A stretch of 64,000 nucleotides of DNA from Pseudomonas chlororaphis (lineage in GTDB: Bacteria; Pseudomonadota; Gammaproteobacteria; Pseudomonadales; Pseudomonadaceae): contig NZ_JSFK01000006.1 of NCBI RefSeq assembly GCF_000783395.1, positions 180,354-244,353 of the forward strand. Direction: 5' to 3'. This document shows positions 55,135 through 62,960 of this stretch, one piece after another (position 1 is the stretch's first letter; each line of letters starts with the position of its first letter). Below the pieces are notes generated by a model. It saw only the letters and a program-made list of their open reading frames with translations, was not told the origin of the DNA and searched no databases. Position numbers and translations under genes: made by a program.

Positions 55135-56233
55135 AGGATTTGACCGTTACGTATTTGAGGAGAAATTCACTGTTCTCGGCCGGGCCGCGATACACCTCGA
55201 TGGCGTCCGCCGGCAGCGGCTGATCGATGTAGGTTTCTACCGAAGACACACGAATCGCGCGCATTCCCGGATCGTTGACGAAGCTTTGCAGCGCCGCGAC
55301 CTCGGCACTGCTGGCGCCGCCCATGCGCCAGGATTGTTCGAGCACACCGCTGCGGGATTTGCCGTTGCTGTCCAGGCCCTGAGCAATGTCGTAATTACGC
55401 CGCGAGGCATAGAAGCGCGGGTAAGCTTCATCGGCGGCGCGGTCGAAAATCTGCGCCTGTTCGATGGCCAGGCGCACATCATCCGCCAGATCCAGCGCCA
55501 GCAGATCGTCATAGCCGCCCTGCACCACCAACAGGTTCGAGCCGCCGTACACGTCTTCGCCGTGGGCATCCCTGGTCAAGTATTGATCACCGCAGTAGCT
55601 AAGCACTTTGTCGCCGATGAATGACTGGCCGACGCTGTGAGTGACGACATCGCTCAAGTCCTGTTCCAGTACCACGCCCTCGCTGAGCTGCTGTGCAATA
55701 TCGGGGCGAGTGAGGACTTCATCGAAGGCATCAAGGCTCTTGATCACTTCCTGGCCACGACCGGCGCAAGCATGAACCGGCTTCATGCGAATCGGACCGC
55801 TGTACAACAGGTGTTCGGCGGCCGGCCGCGCATCCTCCAGTGCAAACACGCTGAGGCCATCGAGTACCACATTGCGCACCCGCTCGGAGAACAATGGCGA
55901 CCAGCCTTGCGGCGCGTGGGCCAGATGACTGCGCAGGCCGTGGCTGATGGCTTTGGTGCAGATGAAGTCGTGCTCGACAAAGCCACCCCACAGATCGTCA
56001 GGGCCTTTGATACCAAGTTGATGAGCGTGGGCGGTGCCGACAATGGTTTGCGTCGGCAGCAGATACAGGTCACGGCCGCGGTGTTTGTCCGGGTCGTAGC
56101 TGCCGCCGAACTTGCATCCGAGAATCTGCGCCAGCCATCGCGCCAGGGCCTTGTTGGTCTGTACCTCATGTTGCGGTGCGCCGGCGCGCACCGAGTGGGC
56201 GACAACGATTTTTCTGCGGGTTGTTGGGGTCAT
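55124..56233 (-). CDS. DUF3182 family protein (ATP-grasp-like)
   Basis: A 369-residue protein. IVVAHSVRAGAPQHEVQTNKAL opens, and KPVHACAGRGQEVIKSLDAFDEVL is an ATP-grasp-like phosphate-binding block, consistent with DUF3182. Reaction unknown. ATG 56233 has GGAAGGGGG before it. It precedes the hydrolase gene in an overlapping pair. Confidence 0.85.
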   Translation of the reverse strand: MTPTTRRKIVVAHSVRAGAPQHEVQTNKALARWLAQILGCKFGGSYDPDKHRGRDLYLLPTQTIVGTAHAHQLGIKGPDDLWGGFVEHDFICTKAISHGLRSHLAHAPQGWSPLFSERVRNVVLDGLSVFALEDARPAAEHLLYSGPIRMKPVHACAGRGQEVIKSLDAFDEVLTRPDIAQQLSEGVVLEQDLSDVVTHSVGQSFIGDKVLSYCGDQYLTRDAHGEDVYGGSNLLVVQGGYDDLLALDLADDVRLAIEQAQIFDRAADEAYPRFYASRRNYDIAQGLDSNGKSRSGVLEQSWRMGGASSAEVAALQSFVNDPGMRAIRVSSVETYIDQPLPADAIEVYRGPAENSEFLLKYVTVKSYDG

Positions 56234-56422
56234 GCGTCCCCCTTCCATCGGTTCGATGACTGTAGCGGTGAGAGGTGCAGAGATCAGGCCAACGGCCGCT
56301 CTACGAAAATTCCAGTCCAATCAGAAACTTGCCAGAATCGTGCTGGCACCACGCCTGTTTCAATCTGCACGACCGCGTGCAAAACCCCGGCAAATTGCAC
56401 GATCCATAGCCCTGTAGAGTTC

Positions 56423-56515
56423 AATGTGGGAGCGAGCCTGCTCGCGAAGGCGTCGTGTCGACCGACATCAAACTTGCTGACCCACCGCTTTCGCGAGCAG
56501 GCTCGCTCCCACATT
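56423..56515. repeat. REPIN, type A pair overlapping the GlxA stop
   Basis: Inverted type A units (56423-56450 and 56488-56515). The second unit covers the TAA stop (56514-56516) of the GlxA-type gene, so the REP sequence forms its last bases. Confidence 0.9.
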
Positions 56516-57515
56516 AGGTAATGGATGCTTTCGGGATCGGGGATACCCCAAACCGCGCCCGATAATCACTCGGCGCCAGCCCGGTGATCTTCTTGAATAT
56601 CGCGCGAAACGCCCCCGGATCCTGATAACCCACCGTCCACGCAATGTGATCGATCGTGCCATTGCTGAACTCAAGCATTTCCCGCGCCTTGCCGACCCGC
56701 AGATGCTGACAATACTCGGTCGGTTTCAGCCCGGTCGCCGCACGGAACCGGCGCAGAAACGTGCGCTCCTCCAACCCGGCCCGCTCCGCCATCGCCGTCA
56801 GCGAAACATCCGTCGCGCCGGTGCTTTGCAGCCAGTGCTGCACCTTGAGAATCGCCGCATCGCCATGGCCGAGAATCGGCGCGAAATTACTGCCGCACTC
56901 ACTGGCGCTGTCACTGTGCTCTATCACCAGAAATCGCGCGGTGCCGGTGGCAATGCTCGGCCCGAGCAACCTGTCGACCAGACGTAATCCCAGTTCCGAC
57001 CAAGCCATCAATCCGGCCGTGGTGATCAAGTCGCCGTCGTCGACAATCGGTGTATCCGCCTTGAGTTTGATCTTCGGATAACGCTCGGCAAAGGCCTTGG
57101 CCGACGTCCAGTGGGTAGTGGCGCTACGGCCGTCGAGCAGACCGCTTTCAGCCAACATCAGCGAGCCTACGCAAACCCCGCCCAGCGTCGCCCCGTTGGC
57201 ATGTCGATCGCGTAACCATTGCATCAGGCTGGCCGGTGCTTGCGCCGCCGAGAACCCGCCGATTGATGGCGGAATCAGCACCGCCAGCAAAGCGCTGTCG
57301 TCACCCGCATGACTGGCGTAAGTGCGCGTTGGCGGCTGATCACCTTCGACCTGCCAGTGACTGACCCGCAGCACAGGCAACTGCGCGGCCTGATGCTCAG
57401 CGGCAATCCGATTGGCCACCGCAAACAGATCGGTCAAACCGTGCACCGCTGCCATCTGCGCACCGGGATAGATCAGCACGCCCAATTCAGCGACGGCGGC
57501 CCTTTCTGCGCCCAT
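56514..57515 (-). CDS. GlxA-type AraC regulator with DJ-1/PfpI domain
   Basis: A 333-residue regulator. Residues 1-190 are a DJ-1/PfpI-like domain (VLIYPGAQMAAVHGLTDLF; GGVCVGSLMLAESGLLDG with the elbow Cys); residues 215-325 are the AraC HTH (MAERAGLEERTFLRRFRAATGLKPTEY; WTVGYQDPGAFRAIFKKITGLAPSDYR). Divergent from an isochorismatase-like gene (101-base gap), which it may control. ATG 57515 fits the domain start. Confidence 0.92.
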   Translation of the reverse strand: MGAERAAVAELGVLIYPGAQMAAVHGLTDLFAVANRIAAEHQAAQLPVLRVSHWQVEGDQPPTRTYASHAGDDSALLAVLIPPSIGGFSAAQAPASLMQWLRDRHANGATLGGVCVGSLMLAESGLLDGRSATTHWTSAKAFAERYPKIKLKADTPIVDDGDLITTAGLMAWSELGLRLVDRLLGPSIATGTARFLVIEHSDSASECGSNFAPILGHGDAAILKVQHWLQSTGATDVSLTAMAERAGLEERTFLRRFRAATGLKPTEYCQHLRVGKAREMLEFSNGTIDHIAWTVGYQDPGAFRAIFKKITGLAPSDYRARFGVSPIPKASIT

Positions 57516-57616
57516 TGTCAGTTTTCCCCTGTCTATTGTCGGTGCGGCCAATCCTCGAAGCGCTGAACAAGGCCAATACTGAAGCCACTTCCAGCCAACA
57601 CATCGAGGACACACCC

Positions 57617-58171
57617 ATGGCCAAGCAAGCGCTCATCGTAGTCGATATCCAGAACGACTACTTCCCCCAAGGCAAGTGGCCGCTGGCCGGTGCCGACGCC
57701 GCTGCCGACAACGCCGCCCGGCTGATCGCTGCGTTCCGCGAGGCCGGCGATTCGGTCGTCCACATTCGCCACGAATTCACCTCAGCCGACGCGCCGTTTT
57801 TCACCCCGGGCTCGGACGGCGCCAAGCTGCATCCGAAAGTGCTCAACCGCGCCGATGAACCGGTGGTGCTCAAGCACTTCGTCAACTCGTTCCGCGAAAC
57901 TGAACTGCAAGCGATCCTCGACGAACAAGGCATCAAGGAACTGGTGGTGGTCGGCAGCATGAGCCACATGTGCGTTGACGGCATTACCCGTGCGGCGGCG
58001 GATCTGGGTTATGCCGTCACGGTGATTCACGACGCCTGCGCCAGCCGCGATCTGGAGTTCAATGGCCTGACGGTGCCGGCCGCCCATGTTCACGCTGCTT
58101 TCATGTCGGCGCTCGGTTTCGCCTACGCCAGTGTGGTGTCCACTGACCAATTCCTCACCGCCCAGCCCTAA
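57617..58171 (+). CDS. Isochorismatase-family cysteine hydrolase
   Basis: A 184-residue enzyme with the triad Asp (VVDIQNDYF), Lys (LKHFVNSF) and Cys (SHMCVDG). The cis-peptide region before the Cys fits. Substrates in this family include nicotinamide, carbamoyl and isochorismate compounds; none is indicated. ATG 57617 chosen over upstream in-frame starts. A T-tailed terminator follows. Confidence 0.9.
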   Translation: MAKQALIVVDIQNDYFPQGKWPLAGADAAADNAARLIAAFREAGDSVVHIRHEFTSADAPFFTPGSDGAKLHPKVLNRADEPVVLKHFVNSFRETELQAILDEQGIKELVVVGSMSHMCVDGITRAAADLGYAVTVIHDACASRDLEFNGLTVPAAHVHAAFMSALGFAYASVVSTDQFLTAQP

Positions 58172-58193
58172 GCAATATTCTGCAAAAACACCA

Positions 58194-58219
58194 GGCCCGC
58201 CTTGCCGCGGGCCTTTTTT
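58194..58219 (+). terminator. Rho-independent terminator
   Basis: GGCCCGC (58194-58200), loop 58201-58206, GCGGGCC (58207-58213), then six T. It ends the isochorismatase transcript. Confidence 0.92.
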
Positions 58220-58234
58220 CGCCTGTCATAAAAA

Positions 58235-58294
58235 TCTCACGCGTGAGCCATTGATGGCATTTTGAATTGGTTGTAGTGTGGCTCACGCGTGAGA
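58235..58294 (+). promoter_or_regulatory. Twin CTCACGCGTGAG operators flanking the yjf promoter
   Basis: The palindrome CTCACGCGTGAG occurs at 58236-58247 and 58282-58293; with flanks the two 16-base sites (58235-58250, 58279-58294) are exact reverse complements, 46 bases centre to centre. Between them lie TTGATG (58251-58256) and TAGTGT (58274-58279), 17 bases apart, a plausible sigma-70 promoter. A repressor on both sites would shut it. yjfI starts 23 bases after the second site. Confidence 0.75.
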
Positions 58295-58316
58295 TGTCCA
58301 TAACCGAGCCATTGCC

Positions 58317-58985
58317 ATGAAAAGCCGTTCCCCCACCGCAAAATCAGAGAGCCCCAAGGGAGAGCGTGCGAAAGCGTCCACGAAAAAACCGTCGAGCTTC
58401 TATATGAAGCAGATGCGCGCGGGCCTGGCTGCTGCCGGTTATGTGAAACACGAAACTTGGGTGCTTCCCGAAAACCGAAGCTTGCTCAAGCAAATGGAGC
58501 AACAGCTACGCCAACCGATTCTGGCTGGCTCTTTCATGTCGGAGAATTACATGAGCGCAGGCAACAACTGGACCATCGATAGCCTCTTCAACGCCCTCAA
58601 GGCCCTGGACGAGGTGGCTTCGCAAGAGATCACGCTGTCGCTGATCCAGAGCTCCGAACCCAGCATCAAGCTGGAAATGAACGAATTCGGCGGTCTGCCG
58701 ATTCACATCGCCCTGGCCGGCCAGCAGATCATCGTCGACACCGTGCTGGTGGACATCGATTCGATCTCGAACGTAGCGGCCTTCAACGACGCCGTGTTGC
58801 GCAGCCGGGAAATGTTCCCGCTGTCGTCGATCGGTATCGAGTCGATGCCGAACGGGCAGACCGTTTACAACATGTTTGGCGCCCTCAGCGCCGACTCGAG
58901 CCTGACCAACGTGGTGACCGAGGTGAAAACCCTGGTCGACAACGTGCAGCGCGCGAGTGAAGCCTTCGAACACTTCTTCAAGTAA
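58317..58985 (+). CDS. yjfI: YjfI (DUF2170) with an N-terminal extension that may bind DNA
   Basis: A 222-residue protein, longer than the about 130-residue E. coli YjfI. Residues 75-222 are DUF2170 (NNWTIDSLFNALKALDE; TVLVDIDSISNVAAFNDAVL; LPLSSIGIES-type PLSSIGIESM). Residues 1-75 hold a basic, low-complexity start and MRAGLAAAGYVKHETWVLP, a pattern like ribbon-helix-helix proteins. That part could bind the CTCACGCGTGAG sites just upstream; this is inference. First gene of the yjf operon. Confidence 0.87.
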   Translation: MKSRSPTAKSESPKGERAKASTKKPSSFYMKQMRAGLAAAGYVKHETWVLPENRSLLKQMEQQLRQPILAGSFMSENYMSAGNNWTIDSLFNALKALDEVASQEITLSLIQSSEPSIKLEMNEFGGLPIHIALAGQQIIVDTVLVDIDSISNVAAFNDAVLRSREMFPLSSIGIESMPNGQTVYNMFGALSADSSLTNVVTEVKTLVDNVQRASEAFEHFFK

Positions 58986-59002
58986 TCAACAGGGAATATC
59001 CA

Positions 59003-59701
59003 ATGACTCAGTCCATCTGGAGCAAGTTGTTCACCGCGCTGCGCGGCGGCGCCAATGAAGTCGGCGAAGCGATTGCCGACCAACAGGCCCTGCGCATCCT
59101 CGATCAGGAAATCCGTGACGCCGACAGCGCGCTGTCGAACGCCCGTCGCGAACTGGTCACCATCATGGCCAAACACAAACTGGCCGCCGACCGCGTGAGC
59201 GAGTACGACGCCAAGATCAAGGATCTGGAAGCCAAAGCCGTCTCGGCGCTGAATGCCGGCCGTGAAGACCTGGCGCTGGAAGTGGCCGAAGCGATTTCGA
59301 CCCTGACCAACGAGCTGGATGTTGAGAAAAAACAGAGCGACGAGTTCGGCACTTACGCCGAAAACATGCGCAAAGACATCAGTAAAGCCGAGTCGCGGAT
59401 CAAGAGCCTGCGCCAGCAAGTGGACATGGCCAAGGCCCGTGAAAGCGTGCAGAAGGCTCAGGTCAGCGCCTCCATCGCCAGCGGTGGCGCCAATGGCAAA
59501 CTGGAAACCGCCGTCGGTACGCTGAACCGCCTGCAAGCCAAGCAGCAGCAGCGCGCGGCTGAACTCAGCGCTGCGGACGAACTGGCCGACGCTTCGACCG
59601 GCAACGACCTGGAACGCAAACTGCGCGACGCCGGCATCACGCCGAACGAAGGCAGCGCCAATGCGATTCTTGAGCGTCTGAAGCAAAAGTCCGCTCAGTA
59701 A
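59003..59701 (+). CDS. yjfJ: PspA/IM30-family protein (YjfJ)
   Basis: A 232-residue coiled-coil protein of the PspA/Vipp1 (ESCRT-III-like) superfamily: IRDADSALSNARRELVTIMAKHKL and EVAEAISTLTNELDVEKKQ are long helices. It likely polymerises on the inner membrane to protect it under stress. It follows yjfI by 17 bases; a REPIN of 90 bases then separates it from yjfK. Confidence 0.92.
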   Translation: MTQSIWSKLFTALRGGANEVGEAIADQQALRILDQEIRDADSALSNARRELVTIMAKHKLAADRVSEYDAKIKDLEAKAVSALNAGREDLALEVAEAISTLTNELDVEKKQSDEFGTYAENMRKDISKAESRIKSLRQQVDMAKARESVQKAQVSASIASGGANGKLETAVGTLNRLQAKQQQRAAELSAADELADASTGNDLERKLRDAGITPNEGSANAILERLKQKSAQ

Positions 59702-59718
59702 CGCTGGGCAAAAAAACT

Positions 59719-59808
59719 GTGGGAGCGAGCCTGCTCGCGAAAGCGTCGTATCAGTCGACATCAATGTTGACTGGTACGCCCTCTTCGCGAGCAAGCTCGC
59801 TCCCACAT
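59719..59808. repeat. REPIN, type A pair inside the yjf operon
   Basis: Inverted type A units (59719-59743 and 59781-59808) between yjfJ and yjfK, 105 bases before yjfK; the rest of the 212-base gap shows nothing else. Confidence 0.9.
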
Positions 59809-59913
59809 GGTTTTGCGGCGTAAAAATCCTTCTGCTCGTTCACCGGTTCGCCCGGTACACTAGCCACGTTTTTTCGCCGACGAACACCTCCACCCGCTTC
59901 AAGGAACGTACCC

Positions 59914-60564
59914 ATGGGATGGTTTAAAGACTTGCTGGGCACCAGCAACTGGCAGACCGCTGCGCCAACACCGACCGTTGCCAGTGGCCCACTCGGCATG
60001 GCCCAAGGCAAGGCTGTCAGGTTCGATACGACGCTGGCGCTGTTGCTCGATGGCTCGACCACGGTGCGCGTGCCCTTCGATCAGGCGATCTGGAGCCACG
60101 GCTGGGTCGACCTCGGCCAGTCCAACAAACTGCACCGCTATTACATGAACGATGAGGATTTCTGGCTGCAGATCCACGTCACCGGTGAAGATCAGATCGA
60201 ATCGGTCACGCTGTTCAATTACCTCAGTTACGTAACGGTCAACAGTGACGCTGAACTGCAGCGTCTGGCCGGCCCTGATAGCGCTATCGGCCTGCCGACC
60301 TACAGCCACGACGGTGTCGAATACACCCGCGAGTGGGGCACCGAACAAGGCCAGACCGAACTCGTACCGATGACCGAACAGGTGGTCAATCCGGACGAGA
60401 GCTACACCATCGAACATCACTCAATGCTTTATGCGCGCGAGACCGGCCTGACCGATCGCCGCGAATTGCTGCTGTTCTCCGTCGAACAGGACGAAGAAGG
60501 CACCGTCAGCCTGAGCACCTCGTTGGGCATTTCGCTGTACACGACAGATCTGAGCACCATTTAA
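59914..60564 (+). CDS. yjfK: YjfK-like DUF2491 protein
   Basis: A 216-residue cytoplasmic protein of DUF2491: MGWFKDLLGTSNWQ, YYMNDEDFWLQIHVTGEDQIES and VVNPDESYTIEHHSMLYAR. Unknown function; always with YjfJ-type PspA proteins as far as I recall. Separated from yjfJ by a REPIN, so its expression may differ from the first two genes. Confidence 0.85.
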   Translation: MGWFKDLLGTSNWQTAAPTPTVASGPLGMAQGKAVRFDTTLALLLDGSTTVRVPFDQAIWSHGWVDLGQSNKLHRYYMNDEDFWLQIHVTGEDQIESVTLFNYLSYVTVNSDAELQRLAGPDSAIGLPTYSHDGVEYTREWGTEQGQTELVPMTEQVVNPDESYTIEHHSMLYARETGLTDRRELLLFSVEQDEEGTVSLSTSLGISLYTTDLSTI

Positions 60565-60579
60565 AAAAGGAAGTTTTTC

Positions 60580-61005
60580 ATGCTGGAAGTGCTGGCCGTT
60601 TCGCTGAACAAAACCGCGCTGGTCGGTTTCGTCGTCTACCTCATCGGCGCCGTACTGCTGTTCATGCTGTTTCAATTTGTCTACACGCGCATCACGCCGC
60701 ACAAGGAGTTCGAGCTGATTCGCTCCGGCAACGTTGCCGCCGCGATCGCCCTGTCCGGCGCGATCATCGGCTTCGCGATTCCGGCCAGTAACGTGATTGC
60801 GTTTTCGGTCAATGTCCTCGACTTCGTGCTCTGGGCAGTGATTGCCGCGGTGGTGCAACTGCTGTCATTCCTCGCCACGGGGCTGGTGCTCAAAGGCACA
60901 TCCCAACGCATCGCCAACGGCGAAGTGGCTTCGGGTATCTATGTTGCTGCGGTCGCGATCAGCGTCGGCATGCTCAACGCCGCGTGCATGACACCGTCCA
61001 ACTGA
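60580..61005 (+). CDS. yjfL: YjfL-like DUF350 membrane protein
   Basis: A 141-residue inner-membrane protein with four segments in two repeated halves (VGFVVYLIGAVLLFMLFQFVY; AAIALSGAIIGFAIPA; VLWAVIAAVVQLLSFLATGLVL; GIYVAAVAISVGMLNAA). DUF350 members pair with PspA-type systems. Role unknown. Confidence 0.88.
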   Translation: MLEVLAVSLNKTALVGFVVYLIGAVLLFMLFQFVYTRITPHKEFELIRSGNVAAAIALSGAIIGFAIPASNVIAFSVNVLDFVLWAVIAAVVQLLSFLATGLVLKGTSQRIANGEVASGIYVAAVAISVGMLNAACMTPSN

Positions 61006-61022
61006 TCGGCAGGAAGCCTTAG

Positions 61023-61721
61023 ATGAAACGCAGCAAATACGTTCAGTTGTCCCTCGCCGCCTCGGTGGCCATGGCCATTTCCGGCCAGGCGACAGCCGCG
61101 GATCAACCACGCAATTTCCAGAATGTGGAACAGTGTGTCGACGCCGAAGTGGCCGCCGATGTCTGCTCCAACGCCTACGTCGCCGCCCTGACCGAACACC
61201 GGCGCATTGCCCCGGCGTACGACAACAAGGCCAAGTGCGACGCGGACTTTGCTACTGACTGGTGCCAGAAGAACTCCGACGGCCGCTTCGTGCCGAAACT
61301 AGGCGGCTTCAAAGTGCCGCAGGAAGGTGAGCCGGCGCAGAACCTCGACGCCATCGCCAACGCCCAGATGCCCGCCGGTAATGCTACGGCGCAGAATGTG
61401 CAAAGCACTTCGCACGTCTCCAGCGGTGGCGGCGGCGGAAATGGCTGGCTGACCGGTTGGCTGATCGGCAACGCGATGAGCAACAACGCCGAGCGCACGG
61501 TTTACCGCGATCGCGAAACGCGCCAGCCGTACAACACCTCGACGCAGTACCGCAGAGCCGAAACCACGACGCGCAGCCAAACAGATTACGAAAGCAGCAA
61601 AAGCAAACCGGTCAACGTCGCCTCGTCGACGTCACGCGGCGGCTTCGGCAGCCAGTCCAGTGCCCGTAGCGGTTGGGGTGGCTGGGGCAGCAGTTCTGGT
61701 TCTGGTCGTTCGAGCAGCTGA
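61023..61721 (+). CDS. yjfM: YjfM-like DUF1190 envelope protein
   Basis: A 232-residue protein with signal peptide AASVAMAISGQATA. The conserved block has Cys in VEQCVDAEVAADVC, KAKCDADFATDWC; these four Cys may pair. The C-terminal 80 residues are Gly/Ser/Arg-rich and probably disordered. It ends 2 bases before yjfC. Confidence 0.85.
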   Translation: MKRSKYVQLSLAASVAMAISGQATAADQPRNFQNVEQCVDAEVAADVCSNAYVAALTEHRRIAPAYDNKAKCDADFATDWCQKNSDGRFVPKLGGFKVPQEGEPAQNLDAIANAQMPAGNATAQNVQSTSHVSSGGGGGNGWLTGWLIGNAMSNNAERTVYRDRETRQPYNTSTQYRRAETTTRSQTDYESSKSKPVNVASSTSRGGFGSQSSARSGWGGWGSSSGSGRSSS

Positions 61722-61723
61722 CG

Positions 61724-62881
61724 ATGAAGAAGATCCTCTGCGCCGAGCGCCCCGACTGGAAACACACCGCCGAAAGCCTCGGTTTCATGTTCCACACCAT
61801 CGACGATGAGCCGTACTGGGACGAAAGCGCGTACTACCAGTTCACGCTCGCGCAGATCGAAAACGATCTTGAGGACCCGACCACCGAACTGCACGAGATG
61901 TGCATGGACCTGGTCGACCGCGTGGTACACAGCGAAGAACTGCTGGATCGACTGAGCATTCCGGCGCCGTACTACGACATGATCCGCACGTCCTGGCTGG
62001 AAGGTCATCCGCATCTGTACGGGCGCATGGACTTTTCCTACAGCGGCAACGGCCCGGCGAAGCTGCTGGAGCTCAACTACGACACGCCGACCAGTCTTTA
62101 CGAAGCGGCGGCGTTCCAGTGGGGCTGGCTGGAACAATGCATCGAGCGCGGCACGCTGCCGCGTCATGCCGACCAGTTCAACAGCATCGACACCCAGCTG
62201 CATCGAGCCTTCGCCGAATTACAGTTGAAGCGGCCGTTCTACTTCGCCTCGATGAAAGACTCGGTCGAAGACAAGGGCACCACGGATTACCTGCGCTTGA
62301 TCGCCGAGAAGGTCGGCATCGAATCGCGGCACATCGATATCGAAGACATCGGGTTGACGGCTGAAGGTCGTTTCGTCGATCTGGAAGATCGCTGGATCCC
62401 GCATCTGTTCAAGCTGCATGCCTGGGAGTTCATCTTCCACGAGCCGTTCGGTGCGGCGATTGCCGAGAGCGATACGCAGTTTTTCGAACCGGCGTGGAAG
62501 GCGATCCTGTCGAACAAGGGTGCACTGCCGTTGCTGTGGGAGATGCATAAGGGCCATCCGAATCTGCTGGCGGCGCATCTCGATCCGAACCCGACCAATG
62601 CAGTGCCGAAAGGCTGGGTACGCAAGCCGTACTTTTCCCGCGAAGGCGCGAACATTGAGTTGCAAACGGCTGACGGTCTGATCGTCAAAGAGGACGGGCC
62701 CTACACGGATGCGCCATTTATCCTGCAGGAGTTTGCGCCGTTGCCGAAGTTTGGCGACAGCTACACGCTGATCGGTTCGTGGGTAGTTGGCGATCAGGCC
62801 GCAGGGATTGGGGTGCGGGAAGACAACAGTTTGATCACCAAGGATTCGAGCCGGTTTCTGCCACACCTGATCCTCGACTGA
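61724..62881 (+). CDS. yjfC: Glutathionylspermidine-synthase-like ATP-grasp enzyme (YjfC)
   Basis: A 385-residue enzyme, like the synthetase half of Gss without the amidase. MDFSYSGNGPAKLLELNYDTPTSLYEAA is the conserved ATP-grasp/substrate motif (short: LELNYDTPTSLYEAA), followed by EFIFHEPFG and LQEFAPLPKFG. It may couple a polyamine to a peptide or thiol; the substrate is not established. ATG 61724 fits; the yjfM stop is 2 bases before. Strong terminator follows. Confidence 0.9.
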   Translation: MKKILCAERPDWKHTAESLGFMFHTIDDEPYWDESAYYQFTLAQIENDLEDPTTELHEMCMDLVDRVVHSEELLDRLSIPAPYYDMIRTSWLEGHPHLYGRMDFSYSGNGPAKLLELNYDTPTSLYEAAAFQWGWLEQCIERGTLPRHADQFNSIDTQLHRAFAELQLKRPFYFASMKDSVEDKGTTDYLRLIAEKVGIESRHIDIEDIGLTAEGRFVDLEDRWIPHLFKLHAWEFIFHEPFGAAIAESDTQFFEPAWKAILSNKGALPLLWEMHKGHPNLLAAHLDPNPTNAVPKGWVRKPYFSREGANIELQTADGLIVKEDGPYTDAPFILQEFAPLPKFGDSYTLIGSWVVGDQAAGIGVREDNSLITKDSSRFLPHLILD

Positions 62882-62909
62882 CTTGCGCGGCAGAGGTCTG
62901 CCCGACACT

Positions 62910-62945
62910 AAAAAACCCGCAGCGTTTGCGCGCTGCGGGTTTTTT
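62910..62945. terminator. Bidirectional rho-independent terminator
   Basis: AAAAAA (62910-62915), CCCGCAGCG (62916-62924), loop 62925-62930, CGCTGCGGG (62931-62939), TTTTTT (62940-62945). It serves yjfC and the convergent acyltransferase. Confidence 0.95.
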
Positions 62946-62960
62946 CGTTGCTGTGCCGGG

